DNA of 64,000 bases from Parietaria judaica (GCA_954871525.1 OX940870.1:30494555-30558554), one strand, 5' to 3'. Positions 25,951 to 38,137 are shown, counted from the first letter of the stretch. The notes: generated from the sequence alone by a model not told the origin. Translations and numbers: made by a program.

Positions 25951-27188
25951 ATGGGTGAAGAAGTGAAGACGGTTATGCCCGAGTCTTACCTCAAGAAGAG
26001 GAAGAGGGAAGAGGAGTGGGCCCTAGAGAAGAAGAAGGCCGCAGAGGCGCTGAAGAAAAAGAACGCCGAGAACCGGAAGCTAATTTTCAACAGAGCCAAG
26101 CAGTACTCTGAGGAGTATGCTGCTCAGGTTGTTATCACTTGCTTCGTTGCGTGGATTAATGTTTTTTGTGCTTATTTCTGGTAGTTTGAACTAATATATT
26201 TGGGCTGTGTTTCAGGAGAAGCAGCTGATCGACCTCAAGCGTGAGGCTAAGTTGAAGGGTGGATTCTATGTTGAACCTGAGGCCAAGCTCTTGTTCATCA
26301 TCCGTATCCGTGGGTATGTACATTGTTTTATTAATGAATTTGATGCCATGTTTTTAGTAGCTGAATCCTTATTTAATTGGATATAACTATTGCAGTATCA
26401 ATGCCATGCACCCGAAGACACGATCGATTTTACAGCTCCTGAGGTTGAGGCAGGTGGGGCCATCGTTCGGTTGGTTTATTTTATGCATTTTCCGCTTTTA
26501 TCTTTTGCTATTTGGTTTGTTTTGATTGATGGCCAGTGATAGTTTGTGCTTTGAGTTGGTTGGTATGCTATGAATTATGATGTGTGACTCACAACTTTTG
26601 TCCCGCTTCAAACAGATCTTCAATGGTGTCTTCCTCAAGGTTAACAAAGCCACCGTGAACATGCTCCACAGGGTTGAGCCATATGTGACTTTCGGGTACG
26701 CTCATCTTCCCCTTACAAGCACAATTATGCTTATGTGCAGAACACGTTAATCAATTATGTCCGTGATTCTAGATACCCCAACTTGAAGAGTGTGAGGGAG
26801 CTCATCTACAAGAGAGGTTACGGGAAGCTGAACAAGCAAAGAACCGCCCTTACCGACAACTCCATTGTTGAGCAGGTATCTGTTTTGAGAAGATGAATTG
26901 ATAGTAATAGTCCCTGATATTGATCTTTCTTACTGAAATACGATACATTCTAACTTGTCATTTGTTTCACAGGCCTTGGGGAAGTACGGTATCATCTGCG
27001 TGGAAGATCTTATTCATGAGATTGCCACCGTTGGGCCTCATTTCAAGCAAGCCAACAACTTCTTGTGGCCCTTCAAGCTGAAGGCGCCGTTGGGTGGGCT
27101 CAAGAAGAAGAGAAACCACTACGTGGAGGGAGGAGATGCCGGAAACCGTGAGAACTACATCAACGAGCTCATCAGGAGAATGAACTAA
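25951..27188 (+). CDS. RPL7: Large-subunit ribosomal protein L7 (uL30)
   Basis: Six coding exons: 25951-26127, 26216-26313, 26396-26453, 26616-26695, 26773-26875 and 26973-27188; 243 aa, the normal length for plant L7. A leader exon ending at 25415 and an intron 25416-25933 precede the coding part (donor GTAAGC, acceptor TTACAG). The N-terminus ([20 protein letters not shown]) is the basic, Lys/Arg-rich tail of L7; the uL30 core follows ([18 protein letters not shown], then YGKLNKQR). The protein is a structural component of the cytosolic 60S subunit. The start at 25951 is chosen because the upstream in-frame 25942 codon is GTG. The gene appears intact and is not a processed copy. Confidence 0.97.
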
Positions 27189-28569
27189 GGTTGTCCTCTT
27201 TTTATAAATTAAACAAGCCTAAGCGTTTTAGAGTAATTTCATGAAGCGGGTGGGACACATGTTTGACTGGTGGTATTTTAAATGTTGGAGACATAGATTT
27301 TTTTTGTTCGTTTGGAGGAAATTTTGTTGGTTCTCAGAGCTTAGTTATATGAAATTTTGCGTATTGAACTGTTTTCTTCATTGGTATTTGTTGATGTGAA
27401 TTTCCCTGAGCTATGAATCCTAAGTTTACTTTAAAAGTGAAACTAAAACCTAGTATGTTTGAAGCATAAGATACACATTTTCTTGAAGGAAGTGTGTATC
27501 TTTGGATAAAAAAACCTAGACTTCAGACGTGGTTTACAAGGGCAAGGCAGGTACTAATAACTAATAAGTAAGAAATTTTCATTAGTTTGTTGGGAGTTAT
27601 ATCAACACGCAACACGTATCTACTGAGGAATTATATTAAGTCAATGGTCAACGGAAATTATAATGAATGTGCGGTTTGCAGATTTGAAACTACTCATGTG
27701 ACTATGTTTGTAATGCATAAGCAATTTCATGCAATACTAACATATTTAGTCAACGGGTCAGGTAGCAAGAAATTGACGAGTGCAATTAGATTTTAAGGCA
27801 AATATCCTTAATTTAAAGTTTGTAATGATTAAGACAAGATTATCAAAACTTACCCATAAGGCTAGTTGTACTTGGTAATACATGATATGGTCACTTTAGA
27901 TTAACAACATAAAAACTTGACATTAGAGGAAGCCCAAACGACATCTATTAGATGCCCACTTTGAAGAGAGATATGATGTTCTATTCGTCGTTACCTGTTT
28001 CTTTATGTCATTTATTTATATGATAGTGATACAATCGCTTTCTTTGCAAAGATGACAACTACATTCTTCGAACGTTTTTGAATTCGTTCGAAGTCATGCA
28101 ACTAGCTTTTACTAACTCAAGAATGCTACCTTCAAATCTCAATTCATTTTCTCACGTGAGTAAATCATTATTTCAATGCCACGATCAATCTTCTTGGAGA
28201 GAGAGAGAGAGCATCCGGAGCGTTTCTTCATTAGCCTAACACGTTTCACTTAACATACGACAATTATGAGTAGCTTCATCACAGCATTACACGTGTCACT
28301 TAACGTTTGACGCGTGACAACATAAATTAGGTACCAATAGAAATCCAATCATATAAACTCAATTCGAGTATATCCGTCGCGCTTTTTAAGTTTTGAGAAC
28401 GTGTCACTAACGCAAATGTATCAAATTCAACTATATTTCTCAAGGGAAGTCAGCTTCACTCGAGTATAAATAATAATCTTTCTTTTCAAAGAAGTTCATC
28501 ATGCACTTAAAATTTACAACACTTGATACATCCCTCATTAGGGACCAAAGCAACAAAAATATATCTCTC
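27189..28569. other. RPL7 3' region and intergenic DNA
   Basis: The RPL7 3' untranslated region runs to about 27370. The rest shows no recognised gene. A short (GA)n run is at 28196-28210. The open frame 27587-27796 has no recognisable family features. Confidence 0.4.
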
Positions 28570-28785
28570 TTAAGAGTGGGATTTAGTGATTGGAACAAGT
28601 CTTGTGGAACAAACGGCACAAAAAAGCTTGGTCTTGACTTTGTGGGCGATTTGGAGGAAACAAAGGAGGAAAAGGGCATCGAATTCCCACTCCAGAACTG
28701 GGCCTCCACAGTAAGGGCACGCCATTCCAGCCCCTCTCTTCCCTATCACCTTTTCTTGCACATCCAATACTTGAAATACTCCCAT
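28570..28785 (-). CDS. Small double-CxxC (zinc-ribbon-like) protein, copy A
   Basis: Single-exon frame of 71 aa starting with ATG at 28785 (MGVFQVLDVQEKVIGKRG...). The core is GMACPYCGGPV at about residues 20-30, a hydrophobic middle, and LFCAVCSTRLVP at about residues 54-65. The two CxxC pairs about 30 residues apart suggest one zinc site. It is the paralogue of the frame at 30219-30428 on the same strand, 1.4 kb away; roughly 60% of aligned positions look identical, and conservation at the protein level in two copies argues that both are real genes. Similar short plant proteins exist, but I do not know an established function. Confidence 0.7.
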   Translation of the reverse strand: MGVFQVLDVQEKVIGKRGAGMACPYCGGPVLEWEFDALFLLCFLQIAHKVKTKLFCAVCSTRLVPITKSHS

Positions 28786-30218
28786 TTTTTGTATATCTCA
28801 CACTGAATCAAATAACATGGGATCACAATGCATGGAGGGACTATATATTAGGAACTGAAAGGGTCTTTGAGTTAAGCTTTTTGTTAGAATGTTGAACGGG
28901 TCGAAGAAGAAAGTGTATCTCTGAAATTCAGTGTAAAATTACATGACGTGGATCGCAAGTAAAGTTAACGTTCTCACAAAGAAATTGATGTAATCATAGA
29001 CTGTGGTTGTACTAACTCACTCAAATTTACAAATGTTGACGTCAAATATTTTTGGTGTAAATAGGTTTCTGTTCGTCAACGGTGCTTGCAGGTCATCAAG
29101 GAGTCCTGCAGCGGCCGGCAGCCAAAACGGCCGTGCTATCTCGGTCGGTGGATCCGCATTGCGGCCTAGTCGTTCGACTCCTTGAGTGTCTGGCTCCATT
29201 ACGGTTCGACCGAGGGTAAGTAGTTACAAGCTTTCTTCGAGTTCAGGATTTATGGGAACTGGATTTTTGTATGTTCTTAACGGTTTTTCGGGTTGGTATA
29301 TTTGCCGGGTATAGTTTATTTTGAAGAGGCCCACCTCACCAAGATTAGATAGTGGGGTATATAAGAAAGAAATAAAGTTCTTTTTTTTTTCTTTTTTTTT
29401 GTGAAAGAGGTTTCAATCTTTGGACATTTGGTCATTAAAATTTTATAAATACATGTGAGTTGTGACCTGTTTTTTTAATATATATTTTAGTATTATTGGA
29501 ATTTGGAAGTACTTAGAAAGTTCTTCAGTTTCCGACAGCTGAGATAAAATTTCTTTTGAATACAAGAAAATAGAATTTTGACATTTTTAGTGAAATTTTG
29601 AAGAATTCTTATAATAATTTTTTATACTAATATTTTATTTTTAATTATATTAATTATTAAGTAATAAATATATATACGTCCTATTGTTATTTTTGTCAGT
29701 ATACCAAATGGTGATCGTCAAAATCAGTTATTGATTTTTAAAATCATAACCTCTCAGTATACTCGTAAAATTAAATCCTCTAAGTGGTTTTCGGTTTCAA
29801 GGAGTTCTATCTTAAATTTTTGGTGAGAGGCGGTATTGAAGCCGTGCTCCATCCTGACGAGAGATTCCGGTTGTTAGTGTCAAGTTTTTGGGGTGTCATT
29901 GACGAGCAAACTTGTGTCAATTGCTTGTTTGACCATTTTGTTCATCTTTCCATAACCTGATTTATGCACCACTATTGCATATGTATACACTAAAGTCATT
30001 ATCTTTTTTAATTTCTTATACAACCTCATGAAAAATAAAATAATGAATATCTTCAAGATAATCAACTTTTCAGATGGTGGTTTAAAAACCCTACCAATTT
30101 TATCTAGCTGATATTCTTGTTTAAATTTATATCACTAAGTAGTTGGTTCAATACAGAAAGCCACTCTTGGGAAGCATTGGCAAGAGAATATGAGAAGCAA
30201 AAAGAAAGAAAAAAGGAG
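28786..30218. other. Region between the two CxxC genes
   Basis: It should hold the promoter of copy A (28786 upward) and the 3' region of copy B. A GC-rich inverted-repeat island is at 29097-29184. The rest is AT-rich without coding signal. Confidence 0.4.
29097..29184. repeat. GC-rich island bounded by a 9-bp perfect inverted repeat
   Basis: CAAGGAGTC at 29097-29105 is the exact reverse complement of GACTCCTTG at 29176-29184. The 70 bases between are GC-rich (GCGGCCGGC, CGGCCGTGC) in an AT-rich setting. Origin unknown. Confidence 0.55.
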
Positions 30219-30428
30219 TTATGAAGCGGAGACGGGGACAAGTCTGGTGGAGCAGACGGCGCAGTAGAGCTTGGTCTTGGTTTTGTGGGAGAGGGTGATG
30301 AAGCAGAAGAGCAAAACGGCGTCGAAATGCCACCTCAACACGGGGCCGCCGCAGTATGGGCAAGCCATCCCGGCCCCTTCTTTGCTTATGGCCTTCTCCC
30401 GCAGATCAAACACTTGCATAGCCCCCAT
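30219..30428 (-). CDS. Small double-CxxC (zinc-ribbon-like) protein, copy B
   Basis: Single-exon frame of 69 aa starting at the ATG at 30428 (MGAMQVFDLREKAISKEG...). The upstream in-frame codon at 30467 is TTG and is rejected as start. The core is GMACPYCGGPVLRWHFDAV, then TKLYCAVCSTRLVPV near the C-terminus, matching copy A position for position with no gaps through the conserved part. The middle is hydrophobic (VLLFCFITLSH). There is no signal peptide. The arrangement is a tandem duplication with copy A. Function unknown; the CxxC pairs are inferred to bind zinc. Confidence 0.7.
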   Translation of the reverse strand: MGAMQVFDLREKAISKEGAGMACPYCGGPVLRWHFDAVLLFCFITLSHKTKTKLYCAVCSTRLVPVSAS

Positions 30429-30835
30429 TACATTAGCCTTATTCGCACTCTTCTCGTTTCTTTCCAATTTATATAGTGGGGAGATCAGGTTTCACATTTG
30501 TGTTTTGACTATTTCAAATGCATAATTGGCAATTTTCTAGGAAATTTCTGGCGTGTGCGTGGGTCCCACAATACAATAACTATAATGCATGTTGTGTTGC
30601 TGTACACAGATTGAATAGAAAGTGATGTTTCCAGGAAAATATATCGATGTTCACATCGAATAGAAATTAAGCCGAAACTTCCGTATCTCTACCTAACAAT
30701 TACACTTTTCTACTATTGCTTTCACCTTTTTCTTCTTCTCTCAAAAAAGATATTTTAGCGAATAAAAGTGAAAAATGTGTCATTTTAGAGGTCAACGACT
30801 TTATATATTTTTTGGGTTCATTTGTGGATTTTATC
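30429..30835. other. Upstream region of copy B
   Basis: Presumed promoter of the copy B gene, then AT-rich DNA up to the Mutator-like element. No further gene seen. Confidence 0.4.
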
Positions 30836-31125
30836 TTTTATAAAGGGTAAGTAGTGTCATAAGTGACCAAGGTTTTTGAATTCCCTTAGGCATGATGCCA
30901 ATGCCCAAAAATGACGGCAAAAGTCCCCAATGTGCACTAATCACTCTAATCGCAAAATTCCATTCAACTAGTGAAGTGAAGTGGCAATGTTGACTGACAC
31001 GCGGACATCTACTTGGCACGCCATGTCATTTTTTAAATAAAAAATTGCCACATCTTTTTTTTTTCTTTTCAATTTCTTTACGAGGACTACTTATTTTCTC
31101 GCCCTCTCCCACGTTGCCACGTGTA

Positions 31126-31127
<2 letters not shown>

Positions 31128-31156
<29 letters not shown>

Positions 31157-31157
31157 C
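31128..31157. repeat. (TC)n microsatellite inside the MITE
   Basis: About 14 TC units in the left half of the Mutator-like element. Confidence 0.85.
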
Positions 31158-31359
31158 CACATTGTCCCACGTGTCATCCAAATAAGTAACCAAAATATTT
31201 TGTAGTTATATTTTGGAACCCATGACCAAAATCAGATAAACAAAGTAATAAATTACTAGATCAAAAGTATTTTGTGTCATAATGTAATGGATATAACAGT
31301 TTAAATAGCAAACATATTCATTAATATGTGAGTTTTTTTTTTATTATTATCCGTCATTT

Positions 31360-31475
31360 TTTTCGGGTATTGGTTGAAAATACTACTATAGTTGTAAATA
31401 TTATCCTACTTATAAGTTTATTTTCGGGTAGTGACTGAAAATACTACTAAAATTGTATATATTATCCTACTTATA
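31360..31475. repeat. Tandem direct repeat inside the MITE
   Basis: A unit of about 62 bp (TTTTCGGGTA... GAAAATACTACTA... ATTATCCTACTTATAAG) occurs twice in a row with a few changes. Confidence 0.7.
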
Positions 31476-32299
31476 AGTTTTAAATACTTACATCTTATGA
31501 TAATTTAATAAAGTAAAATAAATATGAAATAAATTTATCTATTTATTAACAATATCACGACTAATTAAATAAATAAAATGAGTTTAGCATAGCTATTGTA
31601 GCTAGCTTATTATGATTAGTTAATAAACATGATGATCATAAATCTATAGAAATTTTAACAAATGAATAATGGGACTCGACTAACGTAAACTCTTTTGATT
31701 GTTGAGAAATTTTATACTTATCTTGATAAAGTCCAACTAAAACCTAACTTTAGATAATGTGGTCTACTTGCCATGCCAATTACACAAGATTATTTCCTAT
31801 TGGTTTAGTTAATTATATTTATCTTGATAATCTCTTAATATGTTTGCTATTTAAAGTGTCATATTCAGTACAATCTGTCACCAAATAACTCCGGTGGTTT
31901 CGTGTTTTGTTTCTTTGGGCTCTGGGTTTCAACCTTACAAGAACAAAAAAAAAAGGCTAATTATTTCGATGGCACATGTCGTAGTGTGGGAAAGAGAGAA
32001 TGGACACGTGTCAACGGGAGAAGGCGAGAAGAAAAGTGGGCCACGTAAAAGAATTGCAAAAAAAATAATGTGGGAAATAAATTAAAAATGTCGTAGCATG
32101 CCATGTAGATGTCCGCATGACGGTCAACACTGCCACATCATCAGTTGACTAACAATCATCCAATTAGTTAGATGAAATTTTGCGATTAGTGTGATTAGTG
32201 CACATTGGAGACTTTTGCCGTCATTTTTTGGCATTGACATCATACCTAAGGGAATTCAAAAACTTTGGCCATTTATACCGCTAATTACCCTTTTATAAA

Positions 32300-32774
32300 T
32301 ATCCAGCACAAGGAGGTGGAGAATTCAACTGTTTTCTAAGAATTCCACTTGAAACAGTAAAATAAAAAGCCACTGTTAACTTAAGATAATAGACGTATGT
32401 GAGGACAATCACACAATCGTTGAAAATGCAACTACAATAAATTGTTTTGATATATACAAAAATAATAAATAAATAAATGACATCAACGTAAACCTACTTC
32501 ACAAAAAGAAGCCTAAAATCAAAATTTAACTCTTTCCCTGGGAGAAAAATAAATAAATAAATAAATAGAACCCCTAGTGCGGAGCAAGGGAAAGTGCAAG
32601 TTCATCGAATGAGTGGTTTCCGAGATTCAGCAGCGAATTCATATACACAGGCCTTGCAAGAATATAACTCACCTCGCTAACGCGATTGACGAACTCCGGG
32701 TTCGTTATAAAGAATTGATGCGGAAAAAAGAATGCACAAACGGAAGTGCGTAGCTGGGGGGCTATGATAATATA
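32300..32774. other. 3' region of the metal-transporter gene
   Basis: AT-rich DNA with short (AAAT)n runs near 32465-32480 and 32549-32566, then the probable 3' untranslated region of the gene on the minus strand. No other gene seen. Confidence 0.4.
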
Positions 32775-35700
32775 TCACGGTAACAAGTCCGTCGGATTGT
32801 GAGCCTCGATATCGACGTGCCGGATTCCGGGAACTAGATACTGAATCTCCTTCTCTAACCTATCAACTTCGCTTCCTAAGGCCGTGACTACTTCTTCGCC
32901 TGCAGAACTCAGAAACTATATACCTTAGAGATGTTTTTATAGAGAATTATAATATGCTTCTGCAATTTTGTCTAAAAGCGTTAGTTTGTAACTGTAATGT
33001 TCTCGGGAATATCGATCTTGTCCCAAGTCTAAAACCGGTGAGACCTTTTTTCCCAAGCCTAAAGAGAAACTAAAAATAGTAAACTGAAAAAACTTGACTC
33101 CTTTCTCATTCTTATGGCTCTTTAAATAAGCTTCTACCTTAAACAGAATATAACTACACAATTCATATAACAAAAATAAATAGAACATAATTAAATACTG
33201 TAACATAACGTTTGTTACAGTATCATGTTTCGATTATTTTTAATATTTCTAGATCACTACTATCGTGTAACATCACGTACCGTAATTTGACATGACCTTG
33301 ACTAGTGCGGCGTCGTCCTTCTCTGATGCAGCTTCTTGAAACTGTATAAATTTTTGTTGATCATACTTCAGATTAGAAGCATATAATAACTCAGCAGCCA
33401 CAAAAACTGTGCGAGACTAAATTTGTAAGAGCGTTAACCCTAGCAGACGATATCGTCAAAATGAAACACCAGCGTTTGAAATAAACACTACCGTTTGAAA
33501 TGTGATCGAAAAAAGATATTTGAGTTTCATTAAATGTTTCTGACAAATATTTGTTGAGATGATTTCTAACCTGTTTCACCCACTCTTCACGACCAGTCCG
33601 TTTTAAATAATTTTGCACCACCATCACCCCATTGAAATCTGTTTCATACACATGAAAGATAGACAAATAAATAACGGAAAGTTCATCAGTAAATCTTTTT
33701 ACTTGCAGGATATATTTTTCTTCTTTCAATTTTTAACAATATGATTTATCAAGGGCATCTACAGTGATAATTTACGTTGTATTTACTATTTACTATTTAG
33801 ATTTACAACATACACAATAATAACAGTATTTAATTGCATCAGAATTCAGGAAATAATGAATTCTCTAAACTGAATTTCAAATAAGAAACACAAAAGAATA
33901 CTGTTAATTACCTATTTCAGCCTTAAATCTGAAGAAACCGGGTCCAATTACTTCACTTTTGGAATCATACACGGCATCTACAGCCTACCCAAAAAACAAA
34001 AAAAAAAAGGTAAAGAACACGTCATATTATATAAAAATGTTAAGTTAGTATAATTTATTCATTAGCATACCGGATCGTTCTTCAAGAAATTAAGAATCTT
34101 CTGAGTATCTTGGTCATCCATCGCTCTACCGATTAGAGCATGTCGATTCCTCTGAATAAGAAATACGGCCACCTGCATTCGAGTTCAGTTTAGCTACACT
34201 ACACCCACCATAAATTCTTTCTATGCTTGCACAATTCCTTATACCCATCCCGTGAAAGACGCTGATTATGATCTCTTAAATTGACAAGAAGTCTAAATGT
34301 ATGGTTAAGGATTTTGAAATTTACATAATTACCAACCAATTTTACTTAAAGAGCTTAAATAAATTTATTCTACTAGAGGATAAAAGACAGATCAATTTAT
34401 TCATTTAGTGATCTAAATAACTAAAGGATCTATTGTCACAAAGGTAATTATATAAAAGGAATATAGTAACTTACCAAAGCAATTTGAATATGTTATAAAT
34501 GTAAGAACAACTATCTTCTACTTCTACCATAATAAGCTTTTAGTAGGATTGGTAAACCCTAGGGATTCAAATTAGAGTAACCATTTGAAATGGTCCACGT
34601 GTAAGAAATATTTTTCACCTTTGTTTAGCCAAAGTGTGATGGGGTATCAGAGACGCATAAACTATTATTTTTCGTGTCTCCATAAGCTTAAGCTTTTGGG
34701 AGTTTTGGTGATGTAGAATATGGAAGTTAGAGGATATTTTGTAATTATTTACTAAAGTTATCAGATAATTTTGCTTATGCAAAGAGACTAGTTGTGTAAC
34801 TTCCATTACTTTTATTTGTAATTGTTACTCATCCTAAAATAAGTTCAGGTAAACTAACACTGTACATTTCACAAGTTAATGGTCTATGCAACTATATTTC
34901 TCCAACTGCAATTGACAATTTCATAGAGTGAAAAAGCAAAAAAAAAAAAAGAAGAGAATCTTGTGCTTATCATATAAAGATTAGATGTGACATAAGTGCA
35001 TCACGTACCATTCCAAGTAGGTTTCCAACAATAATTGAACCTATGGGATCATACATTGCATTCCCGGTAATGTTCACGGCCACCAGTGAAGCTCCAGCAA
35101 TAACAAGTCCCGCTACAGCAGCTCCATCCTGCATATTCGAGACAATGTAATGGACTTTGACTTTCGGAATTATTCATTCCATGAGGCAATTCCTTCTTAA
35201 TAAATAAAAATTTATGCTAAAAATATGGTGCATATAATTAAGAAAATCCTACAATTTTTTTAATTTTTAATAAGAAACAAGGATTTTTTTGATAAAAAAG
35301 ATTACATCAATCTAACACATTATATTTACGTTTTCAACAATATGTAATTACAAGACTAGAAAAGTAAAGCAAATAAGAGAATAATATATAGTACATTATG
35401 ACATAAACAACCAGAATACTACAGAGCCGGCTTCCTATTGAAGTTCAGAAGTATCCCTACCCACATCTATATGAACAGATTACAAATTTCTCCAATTCTA
35501 TTCCTTTGTGAAATTCTCATCCTTTTGTTCATAGGTAAGAAAATTACACAGTTTCTCATGTTTTCATAATTTTTGTTGCAAATTTAAGCAAAGTGAGAGA
35601 TGGTAATAGTAAATACCTCTGTCATAACTGCAACAGATGTGGGATCGTGACCACGCCAAACATAGTCTCTTATTTTCATTCCCTCTGCAGCTGCACCTTT

Positions 35701-36965
35701 CTTCACAGCTTGTATGGCAACAATAAGAGAAGCGCCTAATACCCAAATGCATAAATTTACAACGTGAAAAGACTGAAATGTCGGGTGTCAAACATTTAAA
35801 ATGGGAAAGATATTACCTTCAATAATAAACGACCCACCGAGTACCAAAGCTGCATATTGAATATTTTCAATGGGCTGAAGAAAACAAACATTACAGATAA
35901 GAAAGGAGAATCTTGAACAAATTTACGATGCTGGGAATAATTTAAGAATTGACCAAGTTACCTGTGAAGTCCAGAGATTCTGAAATCCATGAACAATAGT
36001 AGCCCCCGAACCAAGACAAAATATACCAACAGCGGATATCAAAGACCAAACAAATCTTTCTTTGGAATAGCCGTAACTGTATAGATAAGGATCACATAAC
36101 ATATCTGAGTATATCACCACAAGAACAAGAAAACCTTGATTTTCCCCGAATAGTAAATATATACGTTGGCAAAGAAGGCAATTCACAGATAACGGGAACT
36201 TACGGATGGAGAGCGTCCGGCGCACGCCTTGAGCTACTCAGGCCGTAAGCAAGAAGTGCCTACAATGTCAACACATAATCGTTCTTCATTATATCATCCA
36301 AATTGAGTAAATTGCCAATGCCAGCAACCAATCTATACATGACCTAAAAGAAAAAAGAAATATACCTGGTTGGCGAAATCGGCAACTGAATGAATGACTT
36401 CCGCGAGCATGACATGGCTCGAGGTCGAAAACCAAACCCCGAATTTGAGGGAAAACACGAGAAAGTTACACCATAGGGCGGTGGTCACTGCCCGCTGACT
36501 GGTATCATCAACATTTGCCAAACGATATAAAAACAAGACTGATTTCAAACTAAAGCTTCAAATACTGAGAAAATTATGGTTCCATCGTACCTGTGCTGAT
36601 CCCTGAAGTCGATCTCCTTGACATTCTTAGCTCTGGTGAAGAAATCTGCGAAAATACCAATGCTTCAAATACCGAATACATATAAACAATCACAGTCGAA
36701 GAAACCTACGGCGATGAAAGGAGAGGTGAAGATGTTGCTGGGTGTAGCTGTAGCTGTAGCGGAGGTTAGGCTGAACGAGGCCGAGCAAGCTTCTGGAACA
36801 ATCCGCCGCAGCGACGAGGCGCGACGAAGAAGAAGAAGAATCGGAGGAGGGAGGCGCGGGGTCGTCGGGGAGGCGGAAGAGGAGGATCCTTGGGGGCGGA
36901 GGAAGGGAGGAGCGGGAGAAGAGGCGAGAGACGAGGCCAAAGCAGGGCTTAGCTCTCCCCGCCAT
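32775..36965 (-). CDS. MTPC4: Metal tolerance protein C4-like cation diffusion facilitator (SLC30A9/ZnT9 type)
   Basis: Thirteen exons in transcript order: 36965-36710, 36645-36591, 36498-36366, 36259-36204, 36076-35962, 35874-35817, 35735-35617, 35128-35009, 34172-34071, 33984-33912, 33638-33571, 33341-33281, 32899-32775. They give 446 aa and all phases close. After an Arg/Ser-rich N-terminus come the DFRDQHSQRAVTTALWCN region, a first membrane segment, then HVMLAEVIHSVADFANQ: the HxxxD pattern (HSVAD) is the metal site of CDF transporters, and GHDPTSVAVMTEDGAAVAG carries the second H/D pair (HDPTS...EDGAA). The cytosolic C-terminal domain follows and ends HVDIEAHNPTDLLP. SLC30A9 relatives move Zn2+ in mitochondria. 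The plant protein's location is inferred: residues 1-40 are rich in Arg/Ser with few acids, fitting an organelle presequence. Confidence 0.9.
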
Positions 36966-37480
36966 AGCTAGCTCGACTCAGAGAAGGAGAAGAGGAAGAA
37001 GAATGGAAGATGCTGTGAGGAGCATATGCGTGTTTTCATGCTAACAAAGAAAGAAAGGAATAAGGTGAGGAGGGGCAACTTAGGTATTTCATCCAACTAC
37101 TAGGATTTTAAGAAAACCGTAAATGAGGGTTTAGAATCGGTTTTTTTTTTTTTTTATGTAAGTTTAAAATCGGATTTGGATTTAAAAAAAAAAAAATTGC
37201 ATCAAGGATAAAATAAGGTTACATTGGATCCCTACATCAAACTCGGCATCCCGTTAAGATCCTATATAAGTTTGTAGGAATAAAAACTGGAAGCCCGAAT
37301 TACCGATGACTCAAACTCGTTTTTTTTAAAATCTTTGTAAGAGTTTTTTCTCTTATTTTTTTTTAAAGATTTTTTCTCTTCTCCGTAGCTTGTTTTCTTA
37401 CCATTGTGATTTTACGATAAACCGCAAATTGACAATTTTTTATTTTTATTTTATATCCTTTTTTACAAATATAAGGAAGA
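36966..37480. other. Upstream region of the MTPC4-like gene
   Basis: Short GA-rich leader (36970-37060), then AT-rich DNA with homopolymer runs near 37140 and 37180. No gene. Confidence 0.4.
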
Positions 37481-37489
37481 GCAAATCAA

Positions 37490-38137
37490 TTCTAAACAGA
37501 ATTTTGAAAACTAAAGCATTTGTACCTTGCTCTAACACTTCCTCTACTCAATTCCAAGAGAATTTGTTAAAATTTAACACCAAGATCAACGTTTATGCAG
37601 CTCTCCGCGGAAACATAGCTGGTGTCGGAGTGGTTGCCCGTGACTACAATGGTAACGTCAAATGGATGTGGCGAGGTACCTCCTCGGCAATCGAAGCTGA
37701 TCTTCTTGTCATTCATTTGGCCCTCCTTCTTGCGAAGTTCAGAAACTTGAAAGACATCATTATTGAAGGAGACAACAAAACTATTCTTGACAGTTTGGCG
37801 ACTTGCTCAGATTGTCTGAATTGGGTTTTGACTCCTTTATTCGAAAAAGTTATGTCTTGTTCTAAGTTTTTCTCTTTTGTTCAATTTCACCGAAGCCCCC
37901 GAAACACTAATTTTGTTTCTCATCACTTATGTAGTTGGGCTTGTAATAGTGTTTGTTACGGGTTTTGCTCACCTGAGGATTCTCCGGCCTCTGTCCGGGA
38001 AGCTTTGCTCAACGATATTGAATGATTGACCTTAGGGCGCTCTTTCCTCGCCCGAGTCGCACCCATTCGGGGGGGGGGGGGGGGGGGGGGGGGGTCGGAG
38101 AGGTTTTAATAAGGCTCTTCCACACTTAAAAAAAAAA
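37490..38137 (+). pseudogene. 5'-truncated LINE 3' end: RNase H domain plus tail
   Basis: An open frame ending at 38025 encodes an RNase H-like (RVT_3-type) domain. Visible landmarks are AGVGVVARDYNGNVKW, an Ala/Glu-rich helix with SSAIEADLLVIHLAL, IIEGDNKTILDSL and a final HRSPRNTNFVSHHL. The frame is followed by a short 3' tail with a 26-base G run (38069-38094) and a poly(A) tract (38128-38137), as in non-LTR retrotransposons. The usual first catalytic Asp position (normally V/N-D-G-A) reads VYAAL, so the domain is probably dead. No reverse transcriptase is present. A stand-alone host RNase H gene is the less likely alternative. Confidence 0.65.
38069..38094. repeat. G homopolymer (26 bases)
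   Basis: Uninterrupted run of 26 G in the LINE 3' tail. The length may be inexact in the assembly. Confidence 0.9.

Larger units (their letters stand above)
30836..32299. mobile_element. Mutator-like MITE with perfect 9-bp target duplication
   Basis: The element spans 30845-32290 (1446 bp). The 9-bp flanks TTTTATAAA at 30836-30844 and 32291-32299 are identical. It begins GGGTAAGTAG and ends CTAATTACCC. The arms are reverse complements over about 190 bp with scattered mismatches (for example GACGGCAAAAGTC paired with GACTTTTGCCGTC). Inverted similarity continues deeper (CACGTGT motifs near 31119 and 32005; ATAGCAAACATATT near 31307 and its complement near 31838). There is no transposase. Confidence 0.88.

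Noticed and set aside
28501..28806. 101-codon plus-strand frame over the CxxC copy A gene
   Set aside because: No family features; it mirrors the minus-strand frame, which is conserved in copy B.
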